Below are positions 1 to 8,692 of a stretch of 64,000 nt of DNA, piece by piece. This DNA comes from Octadecabacter sp. B2R22 (GTDB lineage Bacteria > Pseudomonadota > Alphaproteobacteria > Rhodobacterales > Rhodobacteraceae), in assembly GCF_018861045.1 (NCBI RefSeq), contig NZ_JAHKQJ010000010.1:1-64000 (forward strand), given 5' to 3'. The notes beneath the pieces were generated by a model. The model saw only the letters and a program-made list of their open reading frames with translations, was not told the origin of the DNA and searched no databases. Each line of letters opens with the position of its first letter. Within the stretch, counting starts at the first letter, position 1. A program made the position numbers and the translations under genes.

Positions 1-1408
1 ACCGGACACGTGTCTGATACTTCTCTGCCAACTTTGGGTGAATGCGGATGGGATCGTCGGCAGGTGCGTGCGAAAGCTGTGCCTCCAGCGCCTCTCGCCG
101 CTCTGTGAGCGCTTGCATCTTATCCTTTACTTGTTCAGCCGGAATCCCAGCGATGATAGCGTCGACAAGTTTGCCGTGGTCGCGGGTGGCTGTCGCGAGC
201 TCTTTCTCGAGTGCGCCGCGTCCTTGTTCTGCCTGTGCGCTCAGTCGGTTACGCTCCTTGGCGTATTCCTTACAGAAGACTTCAAGCAGGTCTTGGTCCA
301 TTAGATTGCCGTGCAGGGCACCTAAGACTCGTTCCTCCAGATCCGTTTGAGAAATCGTCAGGCGGTTTGTGCAGAGCGCTTTGCCTTTGTTGCGCGCTGT
401 GGAGCAGCCAAACTGGGTTTGAGACACCTTGGAGAACCCACCACCACAACAGCTGCATTTTAAGAGACCTGAAAACAATGTACGCGGGCGACGTCTGTCC
501 CAGATGTTATCGCCAGTGTTCTTGGTCTTTAGCGCTCCTTGGCGGGCTTTGGCTGCGTCCCAGAGAGTTTGCTCGATGATGCGCAATTCTGGGACATCTG
601 ATTTGACCCACTCATCTTCTGGATTGAGGCGCGATACGCGTTTGCCCGTATCGGGATCTTTGGCGTAGTTCAGTCGGTTCCAGATCTGGCGGCCGATATA
701 GAGTTCGTTGTTGAGAATGCCGGTGCCGCGTTCCCTGTTCCCATGCAGCGTGGATGCGCCCCATCCTCGGCCGGAAGGACCTGGGATGCCTTCGTTGTTT
801 AATGCTTCTGCGATCTTCTTAGGTGAAATGCCGTTGGCATAGTCTGTGAAAATACGCCGGACAGTCTTGGCTTCTTGCGCGTCGATCGTGCGGTCTCCGC
901 GGATGGCCTCGCCATTGGGGCTGAGCTTGATTACATTCTTGTACCCATATGCTTTGCCGCCTGCGGACTTTCCTGCAAGTGCGCGACCCTTTAGGCCTCG
1001 ATGCGTCTTGGCGGCAAGGTCTTTGATGAACAGAGAGTTCATCGTACCCTTGAGGCCGATGTGCATCTCTGAGACAGAGCCCTCGCTGACCGTCTCAATC
1101 ATCACGGATTGGAATTCTAGCTTTTGATAAATGGACGCGATGTCCGCTTGATTGCGGGACAGACGGTCAAGCGCTTCCGAAATAACAACGTCGAATTGTC
1201 CGGTTGCGGCTGACCTCAGCAGATTTTGAATACCGCTGCGCATCAGGCTCGCGCCAGATGTGGCTTTGTCCGAGTAGACCTCAACCACATCCATCCCTTG
1301 CTTCGCTGCATAATCACGACATGTGCGGATTTGATCATCAATGGATGCATCACGCTGCATGTCTGTTGAAAAGCGGGCGTAGATGACGGCGCGAAGAGGC
1401 GAGTTCAT
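1..1408 (-). CDS. Large serine recombinase (resolvase/invertase family), partial
   Basis: Site-specific DNA recombinase that would excise, integrate or invert DNA through a 5'-phosphoserine intermediate. Read on the minus strand from ATG at 1408, the frame stays open to the window edge (469 codons), so the C-terminus is missing. The N-terminus has YARFSTDMQ, where the Ser of RFS is the expected nucleophile, followed by SEALDRLSRN; together these are the resolvase catalytic domain (about residues 1-150). Then comes a recombinase domain (about 160-280) and a zinc-ribbon with CSCC and a later pair of Cys (about 320-365), followed by a charged helical, probably coiled-coil, region. This is the layout of large serine integrases of phages and integrative elements. 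The start overlaps the stop of the small upstream gene by 4 bases (ATGA), so the two are co-translated. It is probably the recombinase of the island. Confidence 0.9.
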   Translation of the reverse strand, partial: MNSPLRAVIYARFSTDMQRDASIDDQIRTCRDYAAKQGMDVVEVYSDKATSGASLMRSGIQNLLRSAATGQFDVVISEALDRLSRNQADIASIYQKLEFQSVMIETVSEGSVSEMHIGLKGTMNSLFIKDLAAKTHRGLKGRALAGKSAGGKAYGYKNVIKLSPNGEAIRGDRTIDAQEAKTVRRIFTDYANGISPKKIAEALNNEGIPGPSGRGWGASTLHGNRERGTGILNNELYIGRQIWNRLNYAKDPDTGKRVSRLNPEDEWVKSDVPELRIIEQTLWDAAKARQGALKTKNTGDNIWDRRRPRTLFSGLLKCSCCGGGFSKVSQTQFGCSTARNKGKALCTNRLTISQTDLEERVLGALHGNLMDQDLLEVFCKEYAKERNRLSAQAEQGRGALEKELATATRDHGKLVDAIIAGIPAEQVKDKMQALTERREALEAQLSHAPADDPIRIHPKLAEKYQTRVR

Positions 1409-1614
1409 GATGATGGCTCCTGTGGTTCTTCGGAATGGTCTGTCCGTGCGGCTTCGCGTGCGAGCGCCTTGATCGCGCTATGTAGCTCAGTGATATCGCG
1501 CGATTCTGATGGGCGTTTGGCCAGTGTTAAGCGTGGGTGCGAAACGTAAAGTGGGCGATGCTCGCTCAAAGGCAACGAGCCGTCTTCTGGGGTGCTATGT
1601 TTGGTCTTTGGCAT
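1405..1614 (-). CDS. Small hypothetical protein, partner of the recombinase
   Basis: About 69 residues, hydrophilic, no membrane segment and no domain that I recognise. I chose the ATG at 1614 because AAGGA lies 10 bases upstream; an earlier in-frame TTG at 1650 has no good ribosome site. Its stop overlaps the recombinase start by 4 bases, so it is translationally coupled and may be a recombination accessory factor or regulator, by position only. The C-terminal half (ending SEEPQEPSS) is acidic and looks disordered. Confidence 0.6.
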   Translation of the reverse strand: MPKTKHSTPEDGSLPLSEHRPLYVSHPRLTLAKRPSESRDITELHSAIKALAREAARTDHSEEPQEPSS

Positions 1615-1749
1615 AGAAAAAGTATCCTTATCTTCATTTAGCGCGACCAAAATCGGCCGCTATTAATGGCTAGGTAGGAGTAAAATTTGAAAAACCATAT
1701 AGGTTGAGAAAGTTGGGCAGGGGATTCCTGTGGAAAACCCAAATTACCC

Positions 1750-2970
1750 CTAGTGCAGCACAGGGTTTTGCCCCACCGCAGCGGCTTCGTCGATGAGTTG
1801 TTGAATACTTCGCAAAGACGGCGGATGTCCCTGCGACACGTCAGTTGACACGCGTGCGATCAAACAATCAGTGACCTCTTCAAAGAGCCGACCAGCAGAC
1901 TGTTCTCGGATGAGCTGGGCGAGATCCGTTTGCTCAGGATACCCAATATTGAACACACGGCAGCGATCAAGCAAAGGGGCTGGAATGCCCGCGATATCAT
2001 TTGCTGTCATGATCCAGCTGATCTGGCTCATGTTGTAGCTGCGGCGTGTGTAAGGGCATTCCCACGCCTTTGATGACGAAGGCTCGAGCAAGCCAAGAAG
2101 AGCGCCTGTCAAAGATACCTGTTGCCCATTGCTGGCTGTCATCGTGCCTGCCTTCTCAATCTCATCAACGATCATGACAGGGTTTGCGATACCGGTCTTA
2201 GCGACCTCTTGCAGCGGCACACCCGCTTGCGATTTACCCCAAGTTGCGTCCGAACCCACAACCGTAAAACTGGCGTTTGATGCGGCAGCGTCAAGTGTTC
2301 TGACGGGAACACCAGCAAGCTGTGCCAATTTGCGTGCGTATGTCGACTTTCCGCACCCCGGCGGCCCGATCAAGATGAAAGGGGGCAGGTTCAGCCACGT
2401 TTGTCCGGCGCTATATTGCGCACGTAATGCTTTGTACGCCCAATCAGAAACTCCGGACATCCAGGGTGCAGACGCATGAAGTTCCGCAATCATCACGTCC
2501 AGACAATGCATCGTTTTGGGCCCGACCAATTCCGGACAAGATGTCGCGATCTCTTCCACGAACTTTTGAACCTCCTCGCGAGACGCGCCGCTTTTGCGGA
2601 CAGATTGATGCCGACGTTCTGCATCTTTAAAGTCCTGTTCCGCGAGATCGTACACGAAGCTAACTTGCACCGCGTCTTTGACTGCAGCGATGAAGTCATC
2701 GTCTGGATCTTCGTGCGTAAATCCAAGTAGATCGATGAGGTCTTGAGCGATCAGGCCGCGCTGCGTGATGATCTCAGCAACGCGATCTGTCATGAAGTTG
2801 CCGATCTCGTCGTCAACACGCCGTTCAACCGCTCTGTCAGAGATCGCGTGTTCACGCAAAAACTCGGACAAGCCAGCGGCTTCAGCTCGTTTGAGAAGCT
2901 CGGATTTTTGCTCCCCGAGAGTGGTTTGTTTTGGGAGAAGTTCAGTAAAATCTTCGAGATAATGTGTCAT
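1750..2970 (-). CDS. AAA+ ATPase, function unknown
   Basis: 406 residues. The N-terminal half (1-190) is helical and charged and unfamiliar. The C-terminal half is an AAA+ ATPase module: Walker A GPPGCGKST at 202-210, Walker B VMIVDEIEK at 265-273, a sensor-1-like IMTAND near 320-325, and DRCR near 335-338 as a candidate arginine finger. The spacing resembles Lon/FtsH-type AAA modules, but no protease domain follows. AAAGG lies 9 bases upstream of the ATG. It sits between the recombinase pair and the relaxase region, so a role in element maintenance, transfer or defence is possible but not shown. Confidence 0.8.
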   Translation of the reverse strand: MTHYLEDFTELLPKQTTLGEQKSELLKRAEAAGLSEFLREHAISDRAVERRVDDEIGNFMTDRVAEIITQRGLIAQDLIDLLGFTHEDPDDDFIAAVKDAVQVSFVYDLAEQDFKDAERRHQSVRKSGASREEVQKFVEEIATSCPELVGPKTMHCLDVMIAELHASAPWMSGVSDWAYKALRAQYSAGQTWLNLPPFILIGPPGCGKSTYARKLAQLAGVPVRTLDAAASNASFTVVGSDATWGKSQAGVPLQEVAKTGIANPVMIVDEIEKAGTMTASNGQQVSLTGALLGLLEPSSSKAWECPYTRRSYNMSQISWIMTANDIAGIPAPLLDRCRVFNIGYPEQTDLAQLIREQSAGRLFEEVTDCLIARVSTDVSQGHPPSLRSIQQLIDEAAAVGQNPVLH

Positions 2971-3454
2971 TAGTCCACGCCTTTAGCATCCATTTGTAAT
3001 GGCTAAATGGTACAGCGGATCTGATGATGGTCTTGTATGCACACGTCGATCGGCCAAGCCGATCGCTTGGTTTACAGCTCTATCGCTGTGATAATCAGTG
3101 GTGTGTGTATCAAAGTCATGGCGCAAATATCGGTGCAGGTCATGCTTAAATCAAGTGAAATAAATTCCGGAATGGAATATATTCTGAGCTGTGGCCCGGC
3201 CGCATCGGCGGTTGCGTGAGCGCAATTCTGGCGAAAACACTGCGACATCCATCGAGGTTAAGGCCATCAATTGGTTTTGTGTGCTGAGCGAAATGGCGTG
3301 CCATTCCTGCCACTCGAGCTCGGACAAAACGGCAAAGCGAAGTGTTATCGGCAACCATTGATCGCATCAATTTTAGATACGGAGAAAGAGTATCAAGCTC
3401 GGACAGCAGCAAGAACATCTGGGGGTCTTCGATATAGGGTGAGGGGGTTGCACC
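2971..3454. other. Intergenic region without a recognisable gene
   Basis: Several overlapping open frames exist on both strands (for example minus 3146-3418 and 3151-3354, plus 3271-3483). None has a good ribosome site or recognisable motif and they contradict each other. It may hold decayed genes or replication/transfer control DNA of the mobile element. Confidence 0.4.
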
Positions 3455-3598
3455 ATGACATTCGGAACAAACGTAACCGTTGAAGATTTGAGGTTCGGCA
3501 TAGAATTGCTGGACTCAAAATCTGTCAAAAAGATAATGAATACCTTAAGGTTTGGGTCTCGAAAGGGCGCGCAGCGAGCCCTTCGTTTGGAGTTTTGA
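3455..3598 (+). CDS. Candidate 47-residue protein upstream of the relaxase
   Basis: ATG at 3455 is preceded by GAGGGGG, a strong ribosome site, 6 bases away. The product begins MTFGTNVTVEDL and ends RALRLEF; it is basic towards the C-terminus (FGSRKGAQRALR). No family recognised. Small basic proteins next to a relaxase can be nicking accessory proteins, but that is inference from position only. Confidence 0.35.
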   Translation: MTFGTNVTVEDLRFGIELLDSKSVKKIMNTLRFGSRKGAQRALRLEF

Positions 3599-3626
3599 AA
3601 GAGGGCAACGCGCCTCTTCACCGGAC

Positions 3627-3659
3627 AGCCATAATCGCACCGTAGGGAAGATTATGGCT
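3627..3659. repeat. 10-bp inverted repeat, candidate oriT element
   Basis: AGCCATAATC at 3627-3636 and its exact reverse complement at 3650-3659, separated by 13 bases. Inverted repeats of this size next to the nick site are typical of origins of transfer for mobilisation relaxases. The relaxase gene starts about 300 bases downstream. Confidence 0.45.
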
Positions 3660-3665
3660 AGTAGG

Positions 3666-3697
3666 TTATGACACAGGCTGCTTATGACACAGGCTGC
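3666..3697. repeat. Tandem direct repeat, 2 x 16 bp
   Basis: TTATGACACAGGCTGC occurs twice in perfect tandem at 3666-3681 and 3682-3697. It lies 6 bases after the inverted repeat and 30 bases before the hairpin cluster. It could be a binding site for a relaxosome or plasmid-control protein, or a recent slippage duplication. Confidence 0.6.
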
Positions 3698-3727
3698 CCG
3701 AAGCCTTTCGAAACGATCGTCTTGTCT

Positions 3728-3769
3728 GGAGCGTTGCGCCGCTCCACCACGCTTCGTGGGGACACCCCA
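3728..3769. other. Cluster of overlapping hairpins, candidate oriT or terminator
   Basis: Three small perfect stems follow one another: GGAGCG/CGCTCC (3728-3745, 6-base loop), CCACG/CGTGG (3747-3759, 3-base loop) and TGGGG/CCCCA (3757-3769, 3-base loop). The last two overlap and are mutually exclusive. No T-run follows on either strand, which argues against a simple intrinsic terminator. Confidence 0.4.
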
Positions 3770-3967
3770 CACCCCGGACCTATGAAAAAAGGAAAGAGAA
3801 AAGGGGGAATGTTTGTGAAATTTAGTGACCTAAGAGAATGAGGATGGTTTGAGGGAAACCGGACATTTGAACCGTTTGGCCGGCAATATCGGCGTTATCC
3901 ACATCTGATCTGATCCGATGCCCATTCTTGGGTTTGGGCTTTCACGGGGTCACCCAATGCTGGTCAT

Positions 3968-5296
3968 ATGAAAGATTTATTTGACACCCCGACCGAACCA
4001 AAGACCGCAAACCCTTGGGCCGCATCTGTGCGGATCAAAAGCCGCACCTTGTCGCAAGCCTATGGGCAACGACGGCATGACTTCCGAGTTGGGATGCAGC
4101 CACAATACGTTGATCTGAGCAGGGCGAATTTGAACCGTGTGCTGTTAGAGCCGCGCCCACTTCCACAAATCCGCGATGAGATCGTGGAGCTTCGTGAGCG
4201 GCGTGGCGCACAAAGGGCGATGAAATCAAACTGTGCAATCGTAACGGCTGGGATTATCACTTTTGGCCGTGAAGCGGCAAAACAGTTCAACGGGCTCTCA
4301 ATTGAACAGCAGGATGCGGCGTATCTGGAACTTGCCCAAGCACTGGCAAGTCACCTAAATACGCGCCTTGAGGCGTTGGTCCATCACGGCGACGAAACGG
4401 CCTCACATGCTCATTTTGAGCTGCGGGCTTTTGCGGGCAACGGGCATCCGATCAGCAAAGAAATGACACGCCAAGGGATGTCCGAATTGCAAGATATGAC
4501 CGCCGAAATCCTGCAGCGTTATTGTCCGGACATTGAACGCGGTCACCGTAAAAAAGATCGGCTTGATGCAGGGGCGGATTATCCCGACACGCTCAATCGG
4601 TCTGTGCGCCAGTTGCACGAAGACCTCCCTTCGGAAATTGCGGTGAAAGAGCAAGAGATCCAAGGTCTGAATGCTGACATCGCCGAGAGACAGGCGTCGA
4701 TTGCCAAAGATCAAGAGCGGGTCGCAAAATTGGAGTACAAAGAAGTGCTGCAAGCGAACGAAGAAAAACGCCTTGGCAAATACCGCGTTCGGATTGCGAA
4801 AAAAGTGGTAGCGTTGAAGGCGGTTCAATCGCAACAAGTCGAGCAACGTGAAAGATTGAAACAGCGTCAGGCAACACTTGAGCGAGCCGAACGAAAGAAC
4901 GCGGCCAAGACGGAAGATCTCGTAAAAAAAACCGTTGCGGCTGACACCGCGATTGCCCAAGCAGAGTATGCCAAAGCGGATTACGAAGCAGGTGCGGCGG
5001 CGGTTGAGGCTATTGTTGAGGAAATGGCAAATGGCACCATTCAAGAAACTGCCGAGGAAATTACATTGCAGAATCCAGAACCAATTAAAGTGGCCTCGAA
5101 AAGAGTTCAAAAGCGTCTGACTACGTTGGTGCATCGATATCTTGACCTGCAGCTTGCATGGGAGAAGCGGACTGTTTGGTTGAATGAGATGCTCGGGAAA
5201 ATGCAGAATTGGCTTGGGCGTGATGATTTGTCGGAAGGCGCGAGGAGTGAAGGTGACAGGATTGAGCGCGAATATGAAAGTTGGCCGGAGTTGTGA
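3968..5296 (+). CDS. Pre/Mob-type relaxase (plasmid mobilisation protein)
   Basis: 442 residues. Expected to nick DNA at an origin of transfer and stay bound to the 5' end for conjugative mobilisation. The key evidence is HGDETASHAHF at 140-150, which fits the Pre/Mob motif H-x-D-E-x-x-x-H-x-H-F, a metal-binding histidine cluster. Upstream, YVDLSRANLNRVL (47-59) resembles the first conserved Mob_Pre block. Residues about 215-345 are rich in Glu, Lys and Gln in heptads and should form a long coiled coil, also usual for this family. The ribosome site before the ATG at 3968 is weak. No conjugation pore genes are in the window, so the element would depend on a helper. Confidence 0.8.
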   Translation: MKDLFDTPTEPKTANPWAASVRIKSRTLSQAYGQRRHDFRVGMQPQYVDLSRANLNRVLLEPRPLPQIRDEIVELRERRGAQRAMKSNCAIVTAGIITFGREAAKQFNGLSIEQQDAAYLELAQALASHLNTRLEALVHHGDETASHAHFELRAFAGNGHPISKEMTRQGMSELQDMTAEILQRYCPDIERGHRKKDRLDAGADYPDTLNRSVRQLHEDLPSEIAVKEQEIQGLNADIAERQASIAKDQERVAKLEYKEVLQANEEKRLGKYRVRIAKKVVALKAVQSQQVEQRERLKQRQATLERAERKNAAKTEDLVKKTVAADTAIAQAEYAKADYEAGAAAVEAIVEEMANGTIQETAEEITLQNPEPIKVASKRVQKRLTTLVHRYLDLQLAWEKRTVWLNEMLGKMQNWLGRDDLSEGARSEGDRIEREYESWPEL

Positions 5297-5673
5297 TTTG
5301 GTGAAAGGCTTATAAAACTACGTGTGGCCTCATAGGTGGATTGCGGTCTGTCTCTGTAACCAACTGTTTTGTCCCAAGGCATGGGCGAAGTCCTGGGCAA
5401 TCCTCTCGTCGCCACTGTGTAAATGGATCGACTGCTCATAACGCTGATGACGTCGAGCTCGCTCCGGTTGATTGCGAACTTGAGCGGCTGATGGGGCGTA
5501 AAGTCAAATTGCAACTTTAAGGATTAGTAGTTTACATACGGGAATACCATTGGTGATTAGGCGTTTTGGCCTTATCCAATCTCTTTGTTGGCACTGAAGT
5601 GGTTGAAATGTTTTAAGGCTATTTTGGCGTGATTTTAGAAGTAACGGCATGGATGCCGGTTTAAGGGCGAATT
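5297..5673. other. Intergenic region before the restriction operon
   Basis: 377 bases with no recognised gene. A plus-strand frame without a start is open from about 5314 to 5520 and ends LMGRKVKLQL; it could be the tail of a decayed gene, but I do not recognise it. The promoter of the hsd operon should lie in the A/T-rich part after 5520. Confidence 0.35.
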
Positions 5674-7353
5674 ATGACTAACGAAGAAGAACAACAATTC
5701 CTGTCAAGCCTTGAGAAAAAGCTATGGAACGCCGCTGACAAACTACGCTCCACCCTGGACGCATCGCAATACAAGCATACAGTACTGGGCCTCGTTTTTC
5801 TCAAGTACGTCTCAGATTCCTTCCAGATTCGCCAAGATGAACTGATTGAGCAACTTAAAGACGCCGACCATGACTATTACCTAAATCCGGGCGATTATGG
5901 TGATGCAGAATCCGGAGAATACGCTGCGGAAATTTCCGCAGAGCTCGAGCAGCGCGATTACTATGCAGAAGTGAACGTCTTTTGGGTGCCGGCTGCTGCC
6001 CGTTGGAAATTCCTGCAAGACAACAACAAAACCGTCATTGGTGGTGCGGAACTTACACTCCCCGACGGCAATACGAAAAAGTTTAGCTCCGTTGGTCATC
6101 TGATCGATAACGCCCTTGAACAGATCGAAGCGGACAACCCAAAGCTTAAAGGCGTTCTTAATAAGCTCTACACCCGCCTGCAAATCGACCAAGCTAAGCT
6201 GGGCGAACTGATCGACCTTGTCGCTACAATCCCTTTCACGCACGCTAGCCTGAATTCCCAAGACATCCTTGGCCATGTCTACGAATACATGCTGGGGCAA
6301 TTCGCGTTGGCTGAGGGCAAGAAGGGTGGCCAGTTCTATACGCCTAAGTCCATCGTTACCCTGATCGTGCAAATGCTAGAGCCCTTCAAAGGCCGTGTTT
6401 ATGATCCCGCCATGGGGTCAGGTGGTTTCTTCGTTCAATCAGAGCACTTCATTAATGCCCACAAAGGCCGCATTGGTGATGTCTCAATCTACGGACAGGA
6501 ATACAACCACACCACATGGCAACTTGCTGCCATGAATATGGCCATTCGAGGGATTGATTTTAACTTTGGGAAAGAGCCCGCCAGCACATATACCAACAAT
6601 CAACACCCCGATCTGCGCGCTGATTACGTTATGGCCAACCCGCCCTTCAACATGAAGGAATGGGACGCAGGCGTCAGCGATAATGACCCGCGTTGGAAAT
6701 ACGGCACGCCGCCTTCGGGCAATGCCAACTTCGCATGGTTGCAACATATGCTCTATCACCTCGCGCCCAATGGCGCGTTGGGATTGTTGCTTTCTAATGG
6801 CTCGATGAGTTCCAACACCAATAACGAAGGCGCTATTCGCCAAAAGCTGATCGAAGAAGATCTGGTTGAATGCATGGTTGCCTTGCCAGGGCAGCTTTTC
6901 ACCAACACGCAAATCCCCGCATGCATCTGGTTCTTGACTAAGAACAAGGGCGCGCGCACCTCTGCCAGTGGCCGCCTGTTACGCGACCGCAAAGGTGAGG
7001 TTTTGTTCATCGACGCGCGAAACTTGGGCTATATGAAAGACCGTGTTCTGCGTGATTTCACCGACGATGACCTAAGCCAAGTCACAGGTGCCTTCCACAA
7101 TTGGCAAATGGGCGAAGGTTACGCCGATGTCGCAGGTTTCGTGAAATCCGCCAAACTTGAAGAGATCCAGAAACACGACCACGTCCTCACCCCCGGTCGC
7201 TATGTTGGCGCGGCAGATCAGGAAGAAGACAGTGAACCTTTCGCCGAGAAAATGGCGCGGCTGACTACCCAGTTGAAGGGGCAGTTTGAGGAATCTGATC
7301 TTCTGGAAGTTGAGATCAAGAAAAACTTGGCGGGGTTGGGTTATGGGTTTTGA
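5674..7353 (+). CDS. hsdM: Type I restriction-modification DNA methyltransferase subunit M
   Basis: 559 residues. N6-adenine methyltransferase that with HsdS forms the modification core and protects self DNA. The N-terminal helical HsdM domain (about 8-165) is followed by the catalytic domain: motif I DPAMGSGG at 244-251 binds S-adenosylmethionine and motif IV NPPF at 322-325 is the catalytic loop. Length is normal for the family. AAGGGCG lies a few bases before the ATG. It is first in an operon with hsdS (11-base overlap), an FRG-domain gene and hsdR. All motifs are intact, so it should be active. Confidence 0.97.
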   Translation: MTNEEEQQFLSSLEKKLWNAADKLRSTLDASQYKHTVLGLVFLKYVSDSFQIRQDELIEQLKDADHDYYLNPGDYGDAESGEYAAEISAELEQRDYYAEVNVFWVPAAARWKFLQDNNKTVIGGAELTLPDGNTKKFSSVGHLIDNALEQIEADNPKLKGVLNKLYTRLQIDQAKLGELIDLVATIPFTHASLNSQDILGHVYEYMLGQFALAEGKKGGQFYTPKSIVTLIVQMLEPFKGRVYDPAMGSGGFFVQSEHFINAHKGRIGDVSIYGQEYNHTTWQLAAMNMAIRGIDFNFGKEPASTYTNNQHPDLRADYVMANPPFNMKEWDAGVSDNDPRWKYGTPPSGNANFAWLQHMLYHLAPNGALGLLLSNGSMSSNTNNEGAIRQKLIEEDLVECMVALPGQLFTNTQIPACIWFLTKNKGARTSASGRLLRDRKGEVLFIDARNLGYMKDRVLRDFTDDDLSQVTGAFHNWQMGEGYADVAGFVKSAKLEEIQKHDHVLTPGRYVGAADQEEDSEPFAEKMARLTTQLKGQFEESDLLEVEIKKNLAGLGYGF

Positions 7354-8692
7354 GGTTGGAATACCGATTGATCAAATTACGGATGGAACACCGATAACCT
7401 ATGGTGTCGTTAAACCGGGACCTGAAGACGGTTCTGGCGTTAAGTTCATACGCGGAGGTGATGTCGTTGGCGGCAAGATCAGGGTCAAAGAACTTCGAAC
7501 GATTACTCATGATGTAAGCGCCCAATATAGGCGAACTCTACTGAAAGGTGGCGAACTCCTCGTGTCGTTAGTTGGAAACCCTGGCGAGGTCGCCGTTGTC
7601 CCAGCTGAATTATCCGGTTGCAATATTGCACGGCAGGTTGGGCTTATTAGGATAGACACCAGCAAGTTTAACCCCTGGTTCGTGCAATATTACCTCATGT
7701 CTCCACTGGGTAAGGCGCAACTTTTCGCATATTCAATGGGATCAGTGCAAAAAGTAATCAACCTTAAGGAACTAAAAAGGGTGGAAATCCCTGATGTTCC
7801 TCTGGGCGTCCAAAATAAGATCGTAAAACACCTAAGAGATTTAGACGACAAAATCGAACTGAACCGCCAAACCAACCAAACATTAGAAGCGATAGCGCAG
7901 GCGATGTTTAAGAGCTGGTTTGTGGATTTTAAACCCACTCGCGCGAAGATCAAAGCAGTTGAGGACGGCCAAGACCCCACCCGCGCCGCCATGGCCGCCA
8001 TCGCCGGAAAAACCATCGATCAACTCGACACGCTCTCCGCCGAACAAATCAAATCCCTCACCACCTCTGCAGCTCTTTTCCCAGATGCCTTCGAACCGTC
8101 TGCTCTCGGCGAAATTCCGGAGGGATGGGAGGCTGGCGAATTGAACGATATAGCCAAATTTCCAACAGGCCGAGTTGATCTTTCTAACCTGTCGCAAGAA
8201 ACATATATTTCAACAGAAAATATGCTTGAAAACAAGAGAGGCATAACAAGTGCTTCATCTCTGCCTGCAGTGAAAACAGTTCCAAATTTTGATGCAGGAC
8301 ATATTTTGATTTCTAACATCCGCCCATATTTCATGAAGATTTGGCTTGCTTGTTTTCAAGGCGGGCGGTCAAATGATGTCCTTGGTTTTGAAGCGAAGGA
8401 AGAGGGCGGGACCGAGTACCTTTATAACCTTCTGTACCAAGATAAATTTTTCGAATTTATGATGACGACCTCTAAGGGGGCGAAGATGCCGCGTGGGGAT
8501 AAAGACGCCATAATGGGGTGGAGTTGTGTGCATCCAAAATTAGATATCAAGAAAGCTTATTCCAGCCTCGTAAGGGTTTTTTACCAGGATATCGAGGCAA
8601 GAAATGTTGAGAATAGATCATTGGAACAACTGCGAGATACGCTCCTGCCTCAACTCCTTTCTGGCGAAATTGAGTTGAGTGAGGCGTCTTGA
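7343..8692 (+). CDS. hsdS: Type I restriction-modification specificity subunit S
   Basis: 449 residues. Recognises the bipartite DNA target and assembles HsdM and HsdR. It has two target-recognition domains (about 1-150 and 255-395), each followed by a conserved helical spacer; the central one carries KIELNRQTNQTLEAIAQAMF and the distal one ENRSLEQLRDTLLPQLLSGEI. I start it at the ATG at 7343 (MGFEVGIPID), which overlaps the end of hsdM, because the longer frame from 7286 only adds residues read from within hsdM. The two recognition domains differ from each other, so the target should be asymmetric and cannot be predicted here. Confidence 0.95.
   Translation: MGFEVGIPIDQITDGTPITYGVVKPGPEDGSGVKFIRGGDVVGGKIRVKELRTITHDVSAQYRRTLLKGGELLVSLVGNPGEVAVVPAELSGCNIARQVGLIRIDTSKFNPWFVQYYLMSPLGKAQLFAYSMGSVQKVINLKELKRVEIPDVPLGVQNKIVKHLRDLDDKIELNRQTNQTLEAIAQAMFKSWFVDFKPTRAKIKAVEDGQDPTRAAMAAIAGKTIDQLDTLSAEQIKSLTTSAALFPDAFEPSALGEIPEGWEAGELNDIAKFPTGRVDLSNLSQETYISTENMLENKRGITSASSLPAVKTVPNFDAGHILISNIRPYFMKIWLACFQGGRSNDVLGFEAKEEGGTEYLYNLLYQDKFFEFMMTTSKGAKMPRGDKDAIMGWSCVHPKLDIKKAYSSLVRVFYQDIEARNVENRSLEQLRDTLLPQLLSGEIELSEAS

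Noticed and set aside
3146-3483. Protein genes in the overlapping frames at 3146-3418 (minus), 3151-3354 (minus) and 3271-3483 (plus)
   Set aside because: They overlap one another on both strands, lack ribosome sites and show no motif.
4403-5134. Minus-strand 243-residue frame inside the relaxase gene
   Set aside because: It is the shadow of the Lys/Glu-rich coiled coil; the Cys/Phe/Leu-rich product has no motif.
5314-5520. A gene ending LMGRKVKLQL upstream of hsdM
   Set aside because: No start codon with a ribosome site and no recognisable family; listed only as a possible remnant.
7286-7342. Longer hsdS start at 7286
   Set aside because: The added residues are read from within hsdM in another frame and do not fit HsdS; ATG at 7343 fits the family start.
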